Source: Nostoc sp. CHAB 5824 (lineage in GTDB: Bacteria > Cyanobacteriota > Cyanobacteriia > Cyanobacteriales > Nostocaceae). Taken from it: DNA of 64,000 nucleotides. Location: the NCBI RefSeq assembly GCF_020829665.1, contig NZ_JAIVFT010000006.1:1-64000 (forward strand). The letters run 5' to 3'. Numbering within the stretch: position 1 is the stretch's first letter; the number at the start of each line of letters is the position of its first letter. A program made the position numbers and the translations under genes. The notes beneath the pieces were generated by a model. The model saw only the letters and a list, made by a program, of their open reading frames with translations, did no database searches and had not been told where the DNA came from. Positions 18,029-27,824 of the stretch are shown piece after piece.

Positions 18029-18761
18029 GATCCTTTTCTTTAAATAAAATTCATCTAAAAAGGGCAAATGCAAAATTTTGCATCTGTCCTTGGGTGTAGA
18101 ATAATTAAATGACTAAGATGATCTAATAGATCCTTCTTAATATTTATTTCGTTGGGAGCCATCTGCGAGGAGAACGAACCAGGGTGCAAGAGTAGCTCAG
18201 GAATAGTAAGATTCGTTGCCAAGTGCAATAAACTTATACTATTTGTACGAATCTATAACCTAGATAAGCTCAGATGCAACGAAAGAGATTTTATGCTTCG
18301 GCAAAGGACGCCAAACAAACGTCGGAGCGAAGATCAATTATTTCCTGATGTAGATAGCCAGCTACTCAAGTGAAGTTGCCTTAAGACTGTTTTTTCAACA
18401 AGCAAAATGTCTGTATTAGATGTGCTTTAGATTAACTGAGAGCCTAAATAACATCTATTTCTAAAACAGTTGAGGATTGAGACGCAAAGCTTCCCACCGA
18501 ATATGAGCAACAGTTGTGTACCTTTTGAGAAGTTGGTGATGCTGTTGATCAAGGCAGTTAATTTAATTTGCGTTTTGATTGCCAGGATTGACGCCAACTA
18601 TATATACAAAGCTTGCAGTTGAAATACTAAGCGATCGCTGAAGATTTTCGTGTGTCAACTGTATATATATCTGCCAGAAAAGCTGTATAAACGATATTAG
18701 CACAACACTGTGTTTTCTGGTATTTTGTTTCCTTTGAAAAAAAGGCATTAGATTAGGGTAA
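18029..18761. other. Intergenic, downstream hairpin only
   Basis: A likely terminator of the methyltransferase gene is the palindrome ATGCAAAATTTTGCAT (18068-18083), extended imperfectly by AGGGCA/TGTCCT to 18061-18090. A 73-codon ORF at 18152-18373 has no recognisable features and a weak start, and I do not call it. The rest, up to patX, is AT-rich with one HIP1 site near 18632. Confidence 0.45.
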
Positions 18762-18989
18762 TTAAACCACAACATAGATATTTCTGGATTTTTGCGTCAC
18801 TTCTCTGCGCCCACTACCGCGATGACGTGGCGCATCATCTGAAACTTGTTCAGATGCCGCCGAGAGCCACTGTTCCGAAGCAGGCGTGGAAAGCAGCCCA
18901 TAGGATAAGTGATTGACCATTACTTGGCAGTTAGAAGCTAAGGGGCCGAACACCAGACTCGATATTAAAAGTGAAATGGCAGCACGCAT
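18762..18989 (-). CDS. patX: PatX-family peptide precursor with RGSGR motif
   Basis: The 75-residue precursor has a hydrophobic signal-like N-terminus (MRAAISLLISSLVFGPLAS), a linker of about 30 residues, and the motif HRGSGRR with RGSGR at residues 57-61. RGSGR is the pentapeptide of PatS and HetN that inhibits the differentiation regulator HetR. PatX proteins (short, signal peptide, C-terminal RGxGR) are described across filamentous cyanobacteria. Here 14 residues follow the pentapeptide. A TCCGGA element lies about 58 bases upstream of the ATG. Position after gifA and the methyltransferase fits the Anabaena locus. Likely role: exported precursor of a lateral-inhibition signal controlling heterocyst spacing. 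Confidence 0.88.
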   Translation of the reverse strand: MRAAISLLISSLVFGPLASNCQVMVNHLSYGLLSTPASEQWLSAASEQVSDDAPRHRGSGRREVTQKSRNIYVVV

Positions 18990-19046
18990 AGCAGATGTCT
19001 ATTTTGGAACTCTCCACTTCACTGATACTTAGCTTTTTGATTAATA

Positions 19047-19052
19047 TCCGGA
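19047..19052 (-). promoter_or_regulatory. DIF1-like TCCGGA element upstream of patX
   Basis: The palindrome TCCGGA matches the DIF1 motif found at the -35 position of early heterocyst genes in Anabaena. On the minus strand an AAGTAT/AGTATC sequence follows after 16-17 bases as a possible -10. It lies 58 bases before the patX ATG. Confidence 0.6.
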
Positions 19053-19096
19053 CAATTCATCAAAAAGTATTGTGTTTTACTGAAAATAAACTCTTC

Positions 19097-20926
19097 TTAT
19101 CCTTCGTTTAAATGTTCGACTAATAACCAATTACCAAAGTGGTTTTGATAACCCCACAATGTAACTAATTGTTCGTGAGGATAAGAGCGTAATTGCTCGT
19201 TGATATGCGATCGCAAAGTCACAAGCTGCCAATTTTGACCTTCATATGCGGCTGGTGCTGTGACAGTGAATCTGTATTCCTGCTGATCCAAGCGGTAAAA
19301 AATGCCTTTGAAACAGTTATTTTCCCGAATTAATACCTTGCCAAAAGCAGAGTCACGGTACTCATTCCACGATGGGCAAGGGCAATCACCACTAGCTGGA
19401 TAGGCTTGTGGGTTATTTAAGTAATACAGTTGCCAGTGCAGCCAATCCGAATGATTGGGTGGAAGATTAAATAAAGGAATAATTGCTGCTTTTGAGCGAT
19501 TGTCTTCCAATAAAGCTGTTTGCAGCGCCCTAACAGGTAAATCCCTCGGCTGGCAGTTTAACTCAACACACATCGCTGCTGCCATCCCGGCTGCTTGACC
19601 AATGCCCATAACCACAGGTTGTAATCTGGTAGCCCCATTGGCAATGTGGGAGACAGAAATATTCTTTTCACAAACCAAGAAACCATCTATTGTGGCTGGA
19701 ATTAGGGAACTGTAGGGAATTGTAAAGGGAGTTCCAGTCCAGCGCCCTCCCCAGCGAATCGATTTAGGTTGCAGTGAGAATTGAACACCAGGATAATGAT
19801 GGTCATTGGCGTAATTACCAACAGCGATTGCTTCTCCTGTCAAAGACACTTTGCGGAACGTGCCGTAGGCAAGGGGTACACAAACACTCGCATCATTAAA
19901 TATAGATGCAACTCTACCTCCAGCGATCGGCAAAATATCCTGTTCTCGGACAGTAGTTAGCCCCACTAAGCGGCGGCTTTCTCGGTAATAGGGATGCAGC
20001 GCAAAAGCTGTAGGGGCGTGAGGAAATACTTTTTCTGCTAAACCATAACGACGACCAAGCTGATTTTGGATAAAATGGGCAAAATTTTGGCTGTGCCAGC
20101 GAGCTTCTTGGATAAATTCATCTCTGGATACATCTGACTCTATCAATCGCCCTATTCCTTCGCCGTAGTCATTGCCACCGATTGGCCAATTAATCATGAA
20201 TCGGCCACCAGGCAAACGTCCATAATTTAAAAATGTCTCTTCTCCATAGCCATCCCAAGTACCTGTAAACTGGGATGGATTATAGTTAGGTGCAGCTAGG
20301 ATTTCTGGGGCGATTGCTGCACCAAAGTCTTGCATAATTACTACATAAGTGGGCGCTTGCACCGGATATCTGGTGGTTAAAGAGTTAAAAGCCACTGGGG
20401 CGCTGGGTTCTCCCCACTCAGATTGCAATTCCCAGCCCCAGCGGTAAGGTATCTCACCTAAAGCCAATAAATCTCCTAATTCTGTGCCGTCGAGAATAAT
20501 CTTGGCCATGACAGCAAAATCAGCAAAGCGCACACCAGTAATAGAATCGCCCTGTCGGAACACATGTATTGGCACTTGTCCAGAAATCCAGTGCAGATTT
20601 GGCAATTCATGCACCCAATTTGCAAAAATCTCTGCCCCAATCTGAGGATCGTAACTAAAAAAGCTTACCCAACTGTTATCTAATCCTCCGGGCTGTCGTT
20701 GTCGCAATTCCTGCAAAAATGCACCCCATAATCCCGTTTGAAAGGCTTCTAACTCGTTGCCATCGGGTGCAGATACTCCAGCCGAAGTCAGCATTCCCCC
20801 CAACCAAGGAAATTCACTCACCAGAATCGTTTTGGCTCCCCGTCGCGCTGCTTGGATAGCAGCCGCAGTGCCTCCAGTTCCCCCACCGACAACTAAGACA
20901 TCAGCTGTGTATGTCTGATTAACCAT
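19097..20926 (-). CDS. FAD-dependent oxidoreductase
   Basis: The 609-residue flavoprotein starts with a dinucleotide-binding fold, DVLVVGGGTGGTAAAIQAARRG, followed by the acceptor segment TILVSEFPWLGGM. The closing FAD motif is GFLVCEKNISVSHIANGATRLQPVVMGIGQAAGMAA. It matches the FAD_oxidored family, often annotated as xanthan-lyase-like by transfer, although no lyase domain is visible. The C-terminal 100 residues form an extra domain of unknown role. There is no signal peptide. It is divergent from the AT-rich gap and separated from patX by 107 bases including the TCCGGA element. Confidence 0.88.
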   Translation of the reverse strand: MVNQTYTADVLVVGGGTGGTAAAIQAARRGAKTILVSEFPWLGGMLTSAGVSAPDGNELEAFQTGLWGAFLQELRQRQPGGLDNSWVSFFSYDPQIGAEIFANWVHELPNLHWISGQVPIHVFRQGDSITGVRFADFAVMAKIILDGTELGDLLALGEIPYRWGWELQSEWGEPSAPVAFNSLTTRYPVQAPTYVVIMQDFGAAIAPEILAAPNYNPSQFTGTWDGYGEETFLNYGRLPGGRFMINWPIGGNDYGEGIGRLIESDVSRDEFIQEARWHSQNFAHFIQNQLGRRYGLAEKVFPHAPTAFALHPYYRESRRLVGLTTVREQDILPIAGGRVASIFNDASVCVPLAYGTFRKVSLTGEAIAVGNYANDHHYPGVQFSLQPKSIRWGGRWTGTPFTIPYSSLIPATIDGFLVCEKNISVSHIANGATRLQPVVMGIGQAAGMAAAMCVELNCQPRDLPVRALQTALLEDNRSKAAIIPLFNLPPNHSDWLHWQLYYLNNPQAYPASGDCPCPSWNEYRDSAFGKVLIRENNCFKGIFYRLDQQEYRFTVTAPAAYEGQNWQLVTLRSHINEQLRSYPHEQLVTLWGYQNHFGNWLLVEHLNEG

Positions 20927-21620
20927 TATTCAACCTCAGTGGAGTTTCGATATATTCTCCCCAGATAGTTTGGCATCAAACAAGATCAATCATTTTATTT
21001 TTCGGATACTGAGCATTAAAGGTTCTCAGGCGAAAGTGGTAGGAGCGCTAACAAAGAAAAAATTATAATTCCTGATTCAACTTTTTGTGCGACATCCGTA
21101 GTTCTGAGATTTAACAGGATTTTGTCTTGCTAACAAGTTAGAAATACCTTTTTGATAGACAAGCATCCATATCTCATATTTTATTTATATTCACTTAGTT
21201 TTATTTTTTACATAAATTTATTTAGATAATTTGATCCTGTCAGAAAAAAGCAACTTTTTTATCTAAATATCTATATACCGCTTTTGTAAAATTTATATAG
21301 TTTAAATTTTTGTTTTTGTACTCAGCTAGCAGAAAGATTTTAGCAAAATTGTTATTTTTAATTTATGCATTAGAGAATACAATATCGAATCTTTTAACAG
21401 CAAAACTTACAAATAACTTTATTTTGGCTGGATATGCATAGGATTTCGGATTACATGTAACAATTTAGTCTGATTGATGAGAACTTATTTTAAGTGGATA
21501 GCAATAAATAAAACTTGTATATATAGCTAAAGATAGAGGTTTGAACTATCTATTTTTAATTAAACTTAATATAAATCTAATATTTATGGATTATTAGTAT
21601 TAAATAAAATTAGAATAGAT
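20927..21620. other. AT-rich intergenic region
   Basis: About 690 bases with a marked rise in A+T towards 21620, no ORF of substance, and no recognisable RNA or repeat. It should hold the promoters of the divergent FAD oxidoreductase and the unknown gene at 21621, but no clear -10/-35 or NtcA box stands out. Confidence 0.4.
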
Positions 21621-22562
21621 ATGTTTACTCATTGTTTCAAAATTAATGATACTTCTAGTGAAAATAAAATTAACCATGTATCAAATGTTGAAATAGCACT
21701 TTTTATAGATCAAATAAAAAATAATATTTGGCTCTTTGGTATTCCATCTTGGCTTTTTGGAATTACCGATAGAAGTATAGCTGCATTTGCTGATGGTTAT
21801 TTATCTCCCGTAGATATATTCCAGCTATTTACAGCCTTTTTCTTTTTTGTGAGTTGGCTATATCTCAAGCCTGAGGAAAGCTTCAACAGCAATGATTTAG
21901 TCCCCAGCGAATATCAAGAATATCTCGCTCGTACTCAAGCTAACAAGCTTCAAGTAAAAAAACTCCACATGATTAGCCAGGAGTATATTTTACCGTTTCC
22001 TTATACTTGCCAGATTTATCATCTATTGAACTTAAAGCATTTAGAAACAGTTCATAACTTTAGCCTTAATAATCTAAAAATTTTTCAAATTAGCCACTTT
22101 CAACCTACAAGTACGGGTGGAATAATCAAATTTCAAACAATATTAGACTCGCCAGCTAATCCTCTGAGAATTTGGCGACAACCTATTGTAGAGGTTGATT
22201 TAATATTACATACTCCCTACACTGTTGAACTGAGCATTCCAGTTTACGATAACAAAAGGATAATTGTTATATTTCATGCTTTTCCGTTAAATGACTCAGA
22301 GCATCAGTTTTTTGTAGATATTTATAGTGACCTAGAGTGGCCAAAGCCATTATTACAAATAATATTGCATTTTGCTTCTTGTTTGACGCTATTTGAGGAT
22401 TTGCCGTATCTAAAAGCTTTAAATGATAAAAATATAGGGCGTTTATTCAATTTAAGCAGGGCTTCAAATCACGAGACTGCGTTGTTGTTTAAAAGATTTG
22501 TTGAGTTATATGGTTCGAGTGGAGAAGCAACTAAATTACTTGAGGGGAGGGAAGAGAGTTAA
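21621..22562 (+). CDS. Unknown protein, low-GC, possible membrane-associated
   Basis: The 313-residue protein has a hydrophobic stretch around residues 62-82 (DIFQLFTAFFFFVSWLYL) and otherwise soluble character. The C-terminal third (LTLFEDLPYLKALNDKNIG, FNLSRASNHETALLFKRFVELYG) vaguely recalls the C-terminal part of Rieske-type oxygenases, but no Rieske CxH motif is present. I do not assign a function. It has noticeably more A+T and Lys/Asn/Ile codons than its neighbours, which may point to a different origin. It stands alone on plus. Confidence 0.7.
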   Translation: MFTHCFKINDTSSENKINHVSNVEIALFIDQIKNNIWLFGIPSWLFGITDRSIAAFADGYLSPVDIFQLFTAFFFFVSWLYLKPEESFNSNDLVPSEYQEYLARTQANKLQVKKLHMISQEYILPFPYTCQIYHLLNLKHLETVHNFSLNNLKIFQISHFQPTSTGGIIKFQTILDSPANPLRIWRQPIVEVDLILHTPYTVELSIPVYDNKRIIVIFHAFPLNDSEHQFFVDIYSDLEWPKPLLQIILHFASCLTLFEDLPYLKALNDKNIGRLFNLSRASNHETALLFKRFVELYGSSGEATKLLEGREES

Positions 22563-22601
22563 GCTGATGCGCGTCTAAAGTATATAAACACTCTCGATGG
22601 T

Positions 22602-22629
22602 TGTTAACTGTTGACTGTTGACTGTTGAC
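22602..22629. repeat. STRR heptamer repeat (TGTTGAC x4)
   Basis: Four tandem heptamers TGTT(A/G)AC run from 22602 to 22629 (TGTTAAC then three TGTTGAC). A GAGGAGTTAGGAGTT stretch follows near 22691. They lie between the unknown gene and the ABC ATPase. The remaining bases to 22841 hold no gene. Confidence 0.8.
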
Positions 22630-22841
22630 GGGTTTTCAGTCATCAGTCATTAGGTAAATGTACAAATTAAATGCGTAACAGCTTAGTAGTGAGGAGTTAG
22701 GAGTTATAAACTCTTAATTTCTGACTTTGTTTATAGCGTTTCTTGCATGGGTAAGGTACAGAAAAAAAATTAACAACAGATACTTGTAAGGATACGGCAA
22801 TGCCGTGTCCCTACCCGTATACCTCATGAGAGTAGCTATAG

Positions 22842-24512
22842 TTAAGCGCGTGCTAGTAAGGGGGCAGCAGCTAGTAAGGTTTTGGTATAAGGGTGCTGAG
22901 GATTAGCAAAAATCTTTTTTGTCAGACCAAGTTCAACAATTTTACCGCCATTCATCACCGCAATACGATCGCACAAAAACCTAGCTAACCAAAGATCATG
23001 AGTGATGAACAGATAAGTTAACTCAAACTCTTCCTTTAATTGCAACATTAAATCCAACACTTGCGACTGCACGCTAGCATCTAACATACTCACCGGTTCA
23101 TCGCAGATTAAAAGTTTAGGGTGAGTAATCAAAGCACGAGCGATGGCAACTCTTTGCTGTTGTCCACCAGACAAATCTGATGGATAACGCTCATAATAAA
23201 CTTCTGGCGGTGTTAATCCAACTTTCTCTAGCATCCATAAAACTTGTTCTTTTGCTTTAACGGAATCGGCTAGATTGTGGATAAATAAAGGATCAGCGAT
23301 ACTTTGTCCCACTGTCATCGCTGGATTGAGACAAGCATGGGGATCTTGAAAAATCATTTGTATTTGCCGCCGCGAGGAGCGAATTTCTTGACGCGACAGT
23401 TTAGTTAAATCCTGTCCTAAAAACTCAACTTTGCCGCTAGTGGGACGAATTAGTTGCAAGATTGTTCGTGATAGCGTACTTTTACCACAACCTGATTCCC
23501 CGACTAAACCGAGAATTTCTCCTGGATAAAGATCCAGGTTGATACCATCTACTGCTTTAATTGTCTGCGCTTGTGTTTTAAATAGTCGTTCGATAAAGTT
23601 AGGTTCTATAGTGTAGTGTTGCTTGAGTTCAGTGACACTCAAAATTGGGGATTTATCATTAATAATCGGTAATTGCTTTTCTGAGTCATTGGCAATTATC
23701 AATTCTCCATTATCTTTTACTGCTTGAATGTGTAAAGCTGCTTTTAAGAGCGATCGCGTATATTCATGCTGAGGTTGTCTAAATACGGTTTCTGTAGAAC
23801 CCATTTCTACCATCTTGCCGTTGTACATAACGCCAATGCGATCGCAATACTCAGCCACCATTGCTAAATCGTGAGAAATCAGCAATAATCCCATGTTTTC
23901 TTCACCGCACAGGCGAGTTAATTCTTGCAATATCTGCGCGGAGACGGTGACATCTAAACTGGTTGTGGGTTCATCGGCAACAATTAATTTAGGGTTGAGG
24001 AGTAAAGCTAAAGCGATCGCTACACGTTGGCGCATTCCGCCACTAAACTCATGAGGATATTGATTCCAGCGACTAGCTGGAATATTCACCTTTGCCAAAG
24101 TAGCAAGTGCTTTTTTTTTGGCTTCTGGCGTTGATAATTCTGGTGAGTGCGCCTGAAGGGTTTCGATACAATGCTTACCAATCGTCATCAGCGGATCGAG
24201 GCGTGTCATGGGATCTTGAAAAATTAAGGCGATCGCCTCTCCTCGAAATTTTCGCAACTGGTTAGGCATCAAGTCAAATACCGACTGTCCTTGAAATGTT
24301 ACCCCTCCCTCAATACAACTAGAGGCTGGTAGTAAACGCATTACTGCCCGCCCTATAGTTGATTTACCACAACCCGACTCTCCCACCAATCCCATTCTTT
24401 CACCTGGTTGTAAGGTGAAAGATACATCATCAACCGCCCAGCTTGCTTCTTCTCCACTCCGTGCAGGATAGGCAACTCGCAGATTTTCGATACAAAATAA
24501 GGCTTCACTCAT
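22842..24512 (-). CDS. Tandem-ATPase ABC transporter protein, peptide/nickel type
   Basis: The 556-residue protein contains two complete ATPase domains, equivalent to OppD/DppD fused to OppF/DppF. Domain 1 has [35 protein letters not shown] and LISHDLAM. Domain 2 has [36 protein letters not shown] and FITHDLWLA. The C-terminal oligopeptide-type extension with HPYT occurs after domain 2. It should energise import of peptides or similar solutes. No permease or binding protein lies beside it, so the partners are encoded elsewhere, as is common in cyanobacteria. Confidence 0.92.
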   Translation of the reverse strand: MSEALFCIENLRVAYPARSGEEASWAVDDVSFTLQPGERMGLVGESGCGKSTIGRAVMRLLPASSCIEGGVTFQGQSVFDLMPNQLRKFRGEAIALIFQDPMTRLDPLMTIGKHCIETLQAHSPELSTPEAKKKALATLAKVNIPASRWNQYPHEFSGGMRQRVAIALALLLNPKLIVADEPTTSLDVTVSAQILQELTRLCGEENMGLLLISHDLAMVAEYCDRIGVMYNGKMVEMGSTETVFRQPQHEYTRSLLKAALHIQAVKDNGELIIANDSEKQLPIINDKSPILSVTELKQHYTIEPNFIERLFKTQAQTIKAVDGINLDLYPGEILGLVGESGCGKSTLSRTILQLIRPTSGKVEFLGQDLTKLSRQEIRSSRRQIQMIFQDPHACLNPAMTVGQSIADPLFIHNLADSVKAKEQVLWMLEKVGLTPPEVYYERYPSDLSGGQQQRVAIARALITHPKLLICDEPVSMLDASVQSQVLDLMLQLKEEFELTYLFITHDLWLARFLCDRIAVMNGGKIVELGLTKKIFANPQHPYTKTLLAAAPLLARA

Positions 24513-24617
24513 AGTTAGTTATCAGCCCTGAGCTACCAGCTTTTATAATTTCAAATTTAAGATAGTCTATCAGATTAGTATTAAACCTCCGTTGTGCGAA
24601 CATTTTTATTGTCTTAA

Positions 24618-24642
24618 GGCGTAGCCCGTTGTAGGCATCGCC
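24618..24642. repeat. Dispersed GCGTAGCCC...CATCGC repeat
   Basis: A 25-base copy of a short dispersed element that recurs in this window at 39565-39588 and 40693-40717, with diverged relatives at 35919-35953, 41502-41536, 59435-59464 and 61467-61501. An antisense-looking ORF across it (24505-24789) is not supported as a gene. Confidence 0.65.
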
Positions 24643-24809
24643 TCTACAAGAGAGACGTTGAAGTTGGATTAACCTAATGTATCTATCGGCGATCAACCCA
24701 AAGAGAGCTACGAGATCCGCCAATTTTCTATCATACTGATTTATACCACTTGTCTCAACTTTTATCCGTTCATGATAGGAGACAAGCAAGTATTTTACTA
24801 TTGAGCTAA

Positions 24810-25103
24810 TTAATGTTCATGATCTTGATGATGATCATTTATGCTTTGCTCAGTTTCTAGTAGCCGTGAAATAAGTACATCTGCTTTTCTACTAATAACA
24901 GACCTAACTTTATCAATAGCAACTACTTCACTGATTTTTACAACCATTTCCCAGAGAGTATCCTCTTCTGTATCTTTGTTGTAAGTTCTATGTTTAAACC
25001 ACAATAAATCATCCCAAACTCCGATAATTGTGGCGAAATACCATTTGTCTCGTACTAATATCCAGATTTCTTGTTCTAAGTAAGTCTGTAGAAGAGGTTT
25101 CAC
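24810..25103 (-). CDS. Small unknown protein
   Basis: The 97-residue protein starts MKPLLQTYLEQEIWILVRDK and contains a Trp-rich centre (GVWDDLLWFKHRTYN) and a His-rich tail (NDHHQDHEH). Residue composition looks like a real folded protein with a possible metal-binding tail, but I recognise no family. It reads minus, as does the ABC ATPase 297 bases further on. Confidence 0.5.
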   Translation of the reverse strand: MKPLLQTYLEQEIWILVRDKWYFATIIGVWDDLLWFKHRTYNKDTEEDTLWEMVVKISEVVAIDKVRSVISRKADVLISRLLETEQSINDHHQDHEH

Positions 25104-25811
25104 AATAAGTAAGATGATGAGAAATATTGTGCTACATATTAAGTAAGTATTAACAGGTAAGACAACAGTTAAAATACTGATATATTTTAGTGTAAATTAT
25201 ATTTATATATTTTAAGGATTAGTAAATAAACTCTATGCAATCCCAGGTTTAGCCAATAGCTAAGTTGATAATTTTGTTAATTTAGTGAATGCTGCCTGTA
25301 TAAAATACAATTTTATAATTTAGTATTGAGTGTTACAGACTGAAGGCTCTACTACAGCATTATCACTGAACCGTATCGATACCATTCCTAAACTAGTAAT
25401 TTAGACGACGCATTCTCAAGGGTGCGATCGCGTACTCGCTCAACCTAGCAGGGCTATTTCTTTCTCAGCTAGCTTAGATGAAATCAGTCAGTTCCGGATC
25501 TTTGCTAGGAACCTGAATATAGCGCAATACGCTTGAGTTAACGACATTTAGATGTCAAAGATCCGCACAACTCACGTCACTTGGAAAGGCTTGCTCTAAT
25601 TCCCTACTTAAAAAGGAGGGTTAGGGAGGATCAAGCTTTAACTGAACTCTATTAGAATAAAGTAAGTAATGCCAATTGTGGTAATAAAGCTTTAGCTGAT
25701 TAATTTACCCACTTGTGGCAGGTAATTAGCAAACCAATAAGTGTAATTTGCTTATAATCAGACCAACACAAGATGGTTTGAAACAGCATTCAAGCAATAG
25801 ATGTATCAATC
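25104..25811. other. Intergenic, nothing recognised
   Basis: About 700 bases with one HIP1-type site near 25425 and a purine-rich stretch near 25610 (AAAAAGGAGGGTTAGGGAGG). No ORF, repeat array or RNA is recognised. Confidence 0.4.
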
Positions 25812-26120
25812 ATGTTAAACCTGATATTCATCGGATATATAAAAATAAAACCCTTGGTGGTTTCAATAGCTTTTTTACTGGCTATACAGACTTCTGCCAA
25901 TGCTCAACAACCCCTTCCTAGTTTGACTCCAGCACAAGCTCAACATTTATCTCGTGACTTGGTTCCATATAATTCTCAAGACTTTTTTAGGCAGGGAAAA
26001 AATTCGCTTGAGAGAGAAATTCAAATTCTTAGGCAAAGGCAACTGCGCTCAATTAAACCTGTTCTTAAGATTGATTCAGTACCACAGATCAAAATACCGC
26101 ATACCCAGCAAAAACCGTAA
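25812..26120 (+). CDS. Small secreted protein, unknown
   Basis: The 102-residue protein has a signal peptide: a lysine-flanked hydrophobic core VVSIAFLLAIQTSANAQQ, with cleavage likely after ANA. The mature part contains SQDFFRQGKNSLEREIQILRQ and ends with a Pro/Gln-rich tail. The segment DFFRQGKNSLEREI recalls short N-terminal modules found in cyanobacterial outer-membrane secretion proteins, so it may be a remnant or a stand-alone version of such a module. Function is unknown. Confidence 0.6.
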   Translation: MLNLIFIGYIKIKPLVVSIAFLLAIQTSANAQQPLPSLTPAQAQHLSRDLVPYNSQDFFRQGKNSLEREIQILRQRQLRSIKPVLKIDSVPQIKIPHTQQKP

Positions 26121-26303
26121 TATCTTATTTTAAGTAAGAATCATCATGCTTCTATGAAACTTTAGAGTGCTACTTATTTTACTGTTGATTCGTTGAGCTA
26201 TAGCGGCTAAACTACACTCCCAAACATCACAATCACTATACTTTGCTTCCTAGTAACAAAGTTTTTATATTTTCAATAAAATTGGCAACACAATTTTAGG
26301 ATC

Positions 26304-26513
26304 TTAATCGTCGAGCAAACTCATCAACGCTTGAACTTCAACATCTTGCGGCTCTGATAATTGACACTGTAACTTTAATAATTCATTCTGTAATGCTTCT
26401 GCAACATGAAGCATATTAGACTCTTGGGCAATTTTTAGCTGATTTTCTTTAATTTTAATTTGTTTAAGCAAGTTGTTTTCAATATGAATTGAATTGTAAT
26501 TTTGAGCAATCAT
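26304..26513 (-). CDS. Small coiled-coil protein, unknown
   Basis: The 69-residue, fully helical-looking protein is rich in Glu, Gln, Leu and Asn (NNLLKQIKIKENQLKIAQES). It ends LLDD. No family is recognised. The ATG and length are plausible, but the gene remains uncertain. Confidence 0.4.
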   Translation of the reverse strand: MIAQNYNSIHIENNLLKQIKIKENQLKIAQESNMLHVAEALQNELLKLQCQLSEPQDVEVQALMSLLDD

Positions 26514-26929
26514 AGCTTTATATTTTTTATCAATCTATGGAGTGCAATTAAATTTACTACCTATGTATTATTCCACACTTTTACAATTTTTTTAATATCT
26601 GGTGATTTAATTTTTATTACTTTTAGTGTTTACGGCTGTGGCAGGCTTAACATATATCATGCCCGTATATTTAGAGGCTTTTACAAAAACGGAAATCATG
26701 GTATAAGATTGGTTGACTTAAGGGAAAATCTAGATGATCTATATAGGACTTACGCATGAGTACAGGAAAAACGTAGACGAGGAGTGGCTTGCCGCAGGCT
26801 ACCACACAGCCACAAAGGACACGTACAAATAAGACCTGAAGAGAGTTTTTGGGTAAATCATCACACATGAAATTGTCTGTTACTTAACTGAGTATTGCTA
26901 GATATTTTAAACAAACTTTTGTGAATGGT
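26514..26929. other. Intergenic with dispersed-repeat fragment
   Basis: Overlapping spurious ORFs on both strands have no protein character. Around 26795-26812 a GGCTTGCCGCAGGCTACC sequence belongs to the short repeat vocabulary seen elsewhere in the window. There is no recognised gene or RNA. Confidence 0.4.
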
Positions 26930-27241
26930 ATGAACTTAAAGTTTATCAAAAGAGATATTTTTACCTTTGTAAAAATTATATCTACAGTGCTTATAACAAG
27001 CGCGATTGGATTGGAATTGTGGAATATTTATGCAGTAATAACTAATAGTAATATCCCAAGTAGCCTTAATCCAATTTTTTGGATTGAGCGTTTTGCCATA
27101 ACAAGCCATTTTATCGAGGGCATTATAGCAGGTTTTTATGCACCTTCAAGAAAAAAGATACCAATAAAATATGCTACTTATACTTTTTTTGTAGGCACAA
27201 TTGGGTTGTTAGAACTCTTTGATCAACAGGATAAGTATTGA
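26930..27241 (+). CDS. Small membrane protein, unknown
   Basis: The protein of about 103 residues has two to three membrane segments: FVKIISTVLITSAIGLELW, WIERFAITSHFIEGIIAGFY and YATYTFFVGTIGLLELF. A GTG start 9 bases earlier is possible; I prefer the ATG at 26930. Regular hydrophobic patterning and Arg/Lys-rich loops support a real inner-membrane protein. Function is unknown. Confidence 0.6.
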   Translation: MNLKFIKRDIFTFVKIISTVLITSAIGLELWNIYAVITNSNIPSSLNPIFWIERFAITSHFIEGIIAGFYAPSRKKIPIKYATYTFFVGTIGLLELFDQQDKY

Positions 27242-27287
27242 AGCTTATACACCTTAAAGGTCTAAGATTTTTGGATTAAGTAGGTTG

Positions 27288-27311
27288 GTAGGGTGCGTTA
27301 ACGCACCCTAC
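27288..27311. repeat. Perfect 24-bp palindrome
   Basis: GTAGGGTGCGTT followed by its exact complement AACGCACCCTAC forms a 24-base perfect palindrome, 46 bases after the stop of the preceding membrane protein. It could act as a terminator hairpin but lacks a T tract; it resembles common cyanobacterial dispersed palindromes. Confidence 0.7.
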
Positions 27312-27453
27312 GTAAGAAAGCTGTCGGTTATTAAATCCACTCTACTAAGTAAGTCAGCAAGAAAAATTCAATATATATGAATGTATATGAAGAATATAAA
27401 TTAATCGTAGTGGCGTGGCAAGACTAAATTGTTGCAAAAAAATTTGTAGGTTA

Positions 27454-27503
27454 GGTTGAGGAACGTAGACCCAAAGGGGCTTAAGGCTGGGTAACCCAAC
27501 ACT
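27454..27503. repeat. 50-base dispersed repeat, copy A
   Basis: This block matches 36149-36198 at 48 of 50 positions (TTGAGGAACGTAGA...CCAACACT). It continues rightward into ACCCAACA / TGTTGGGT, an inverted pair forming a hairpin. Both copies lie in gene-free DNA. The rest of the 27242-27824 gap contains a second inverted-looking stretch (27580-27660) and the thioredoxin promoter, with no other gene. Confidence 0.85.
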
Positions 27504-27824
27504 TTGATCAATGTTGGGTAACGCTTACGCCCAACCCAATCTACATCTAATGCACTATTTTAGCTTTGACACGCTAGTAGCGTGTGTTATGCCGTAGGCT
27601 AACGCACTTTAGATTGTTGACGGTGCGTTGCGCTATGCGACAACACACCTTACATTAAATTTTCTTAACATAGTTGGAAATATTAGCACCGATTTACTTA
27701 AGTAAAAGTCAGCTGTGGGGGTTTACCAATGTACGCTACTGGTGAATCTTACAGGCAGAAGGGAGTATAGTTTGTATAGTTAGCTTTTTGCTGAAATTTT
27801 AGTTTGACACTAAGGGATTAAAAA

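Noticed and set aside
18152..18373. 73-codon plus ORF between the methyltransferase and patX.
   Set aside because: No recognisable protein character, weak start, no ribosome site; treated as chance.
24505..24789. 94-codon minus ORF upstream of the tandem-ATPase gene.
   Set aside because: It runs through a dispersed repeat and has no coherent composition.
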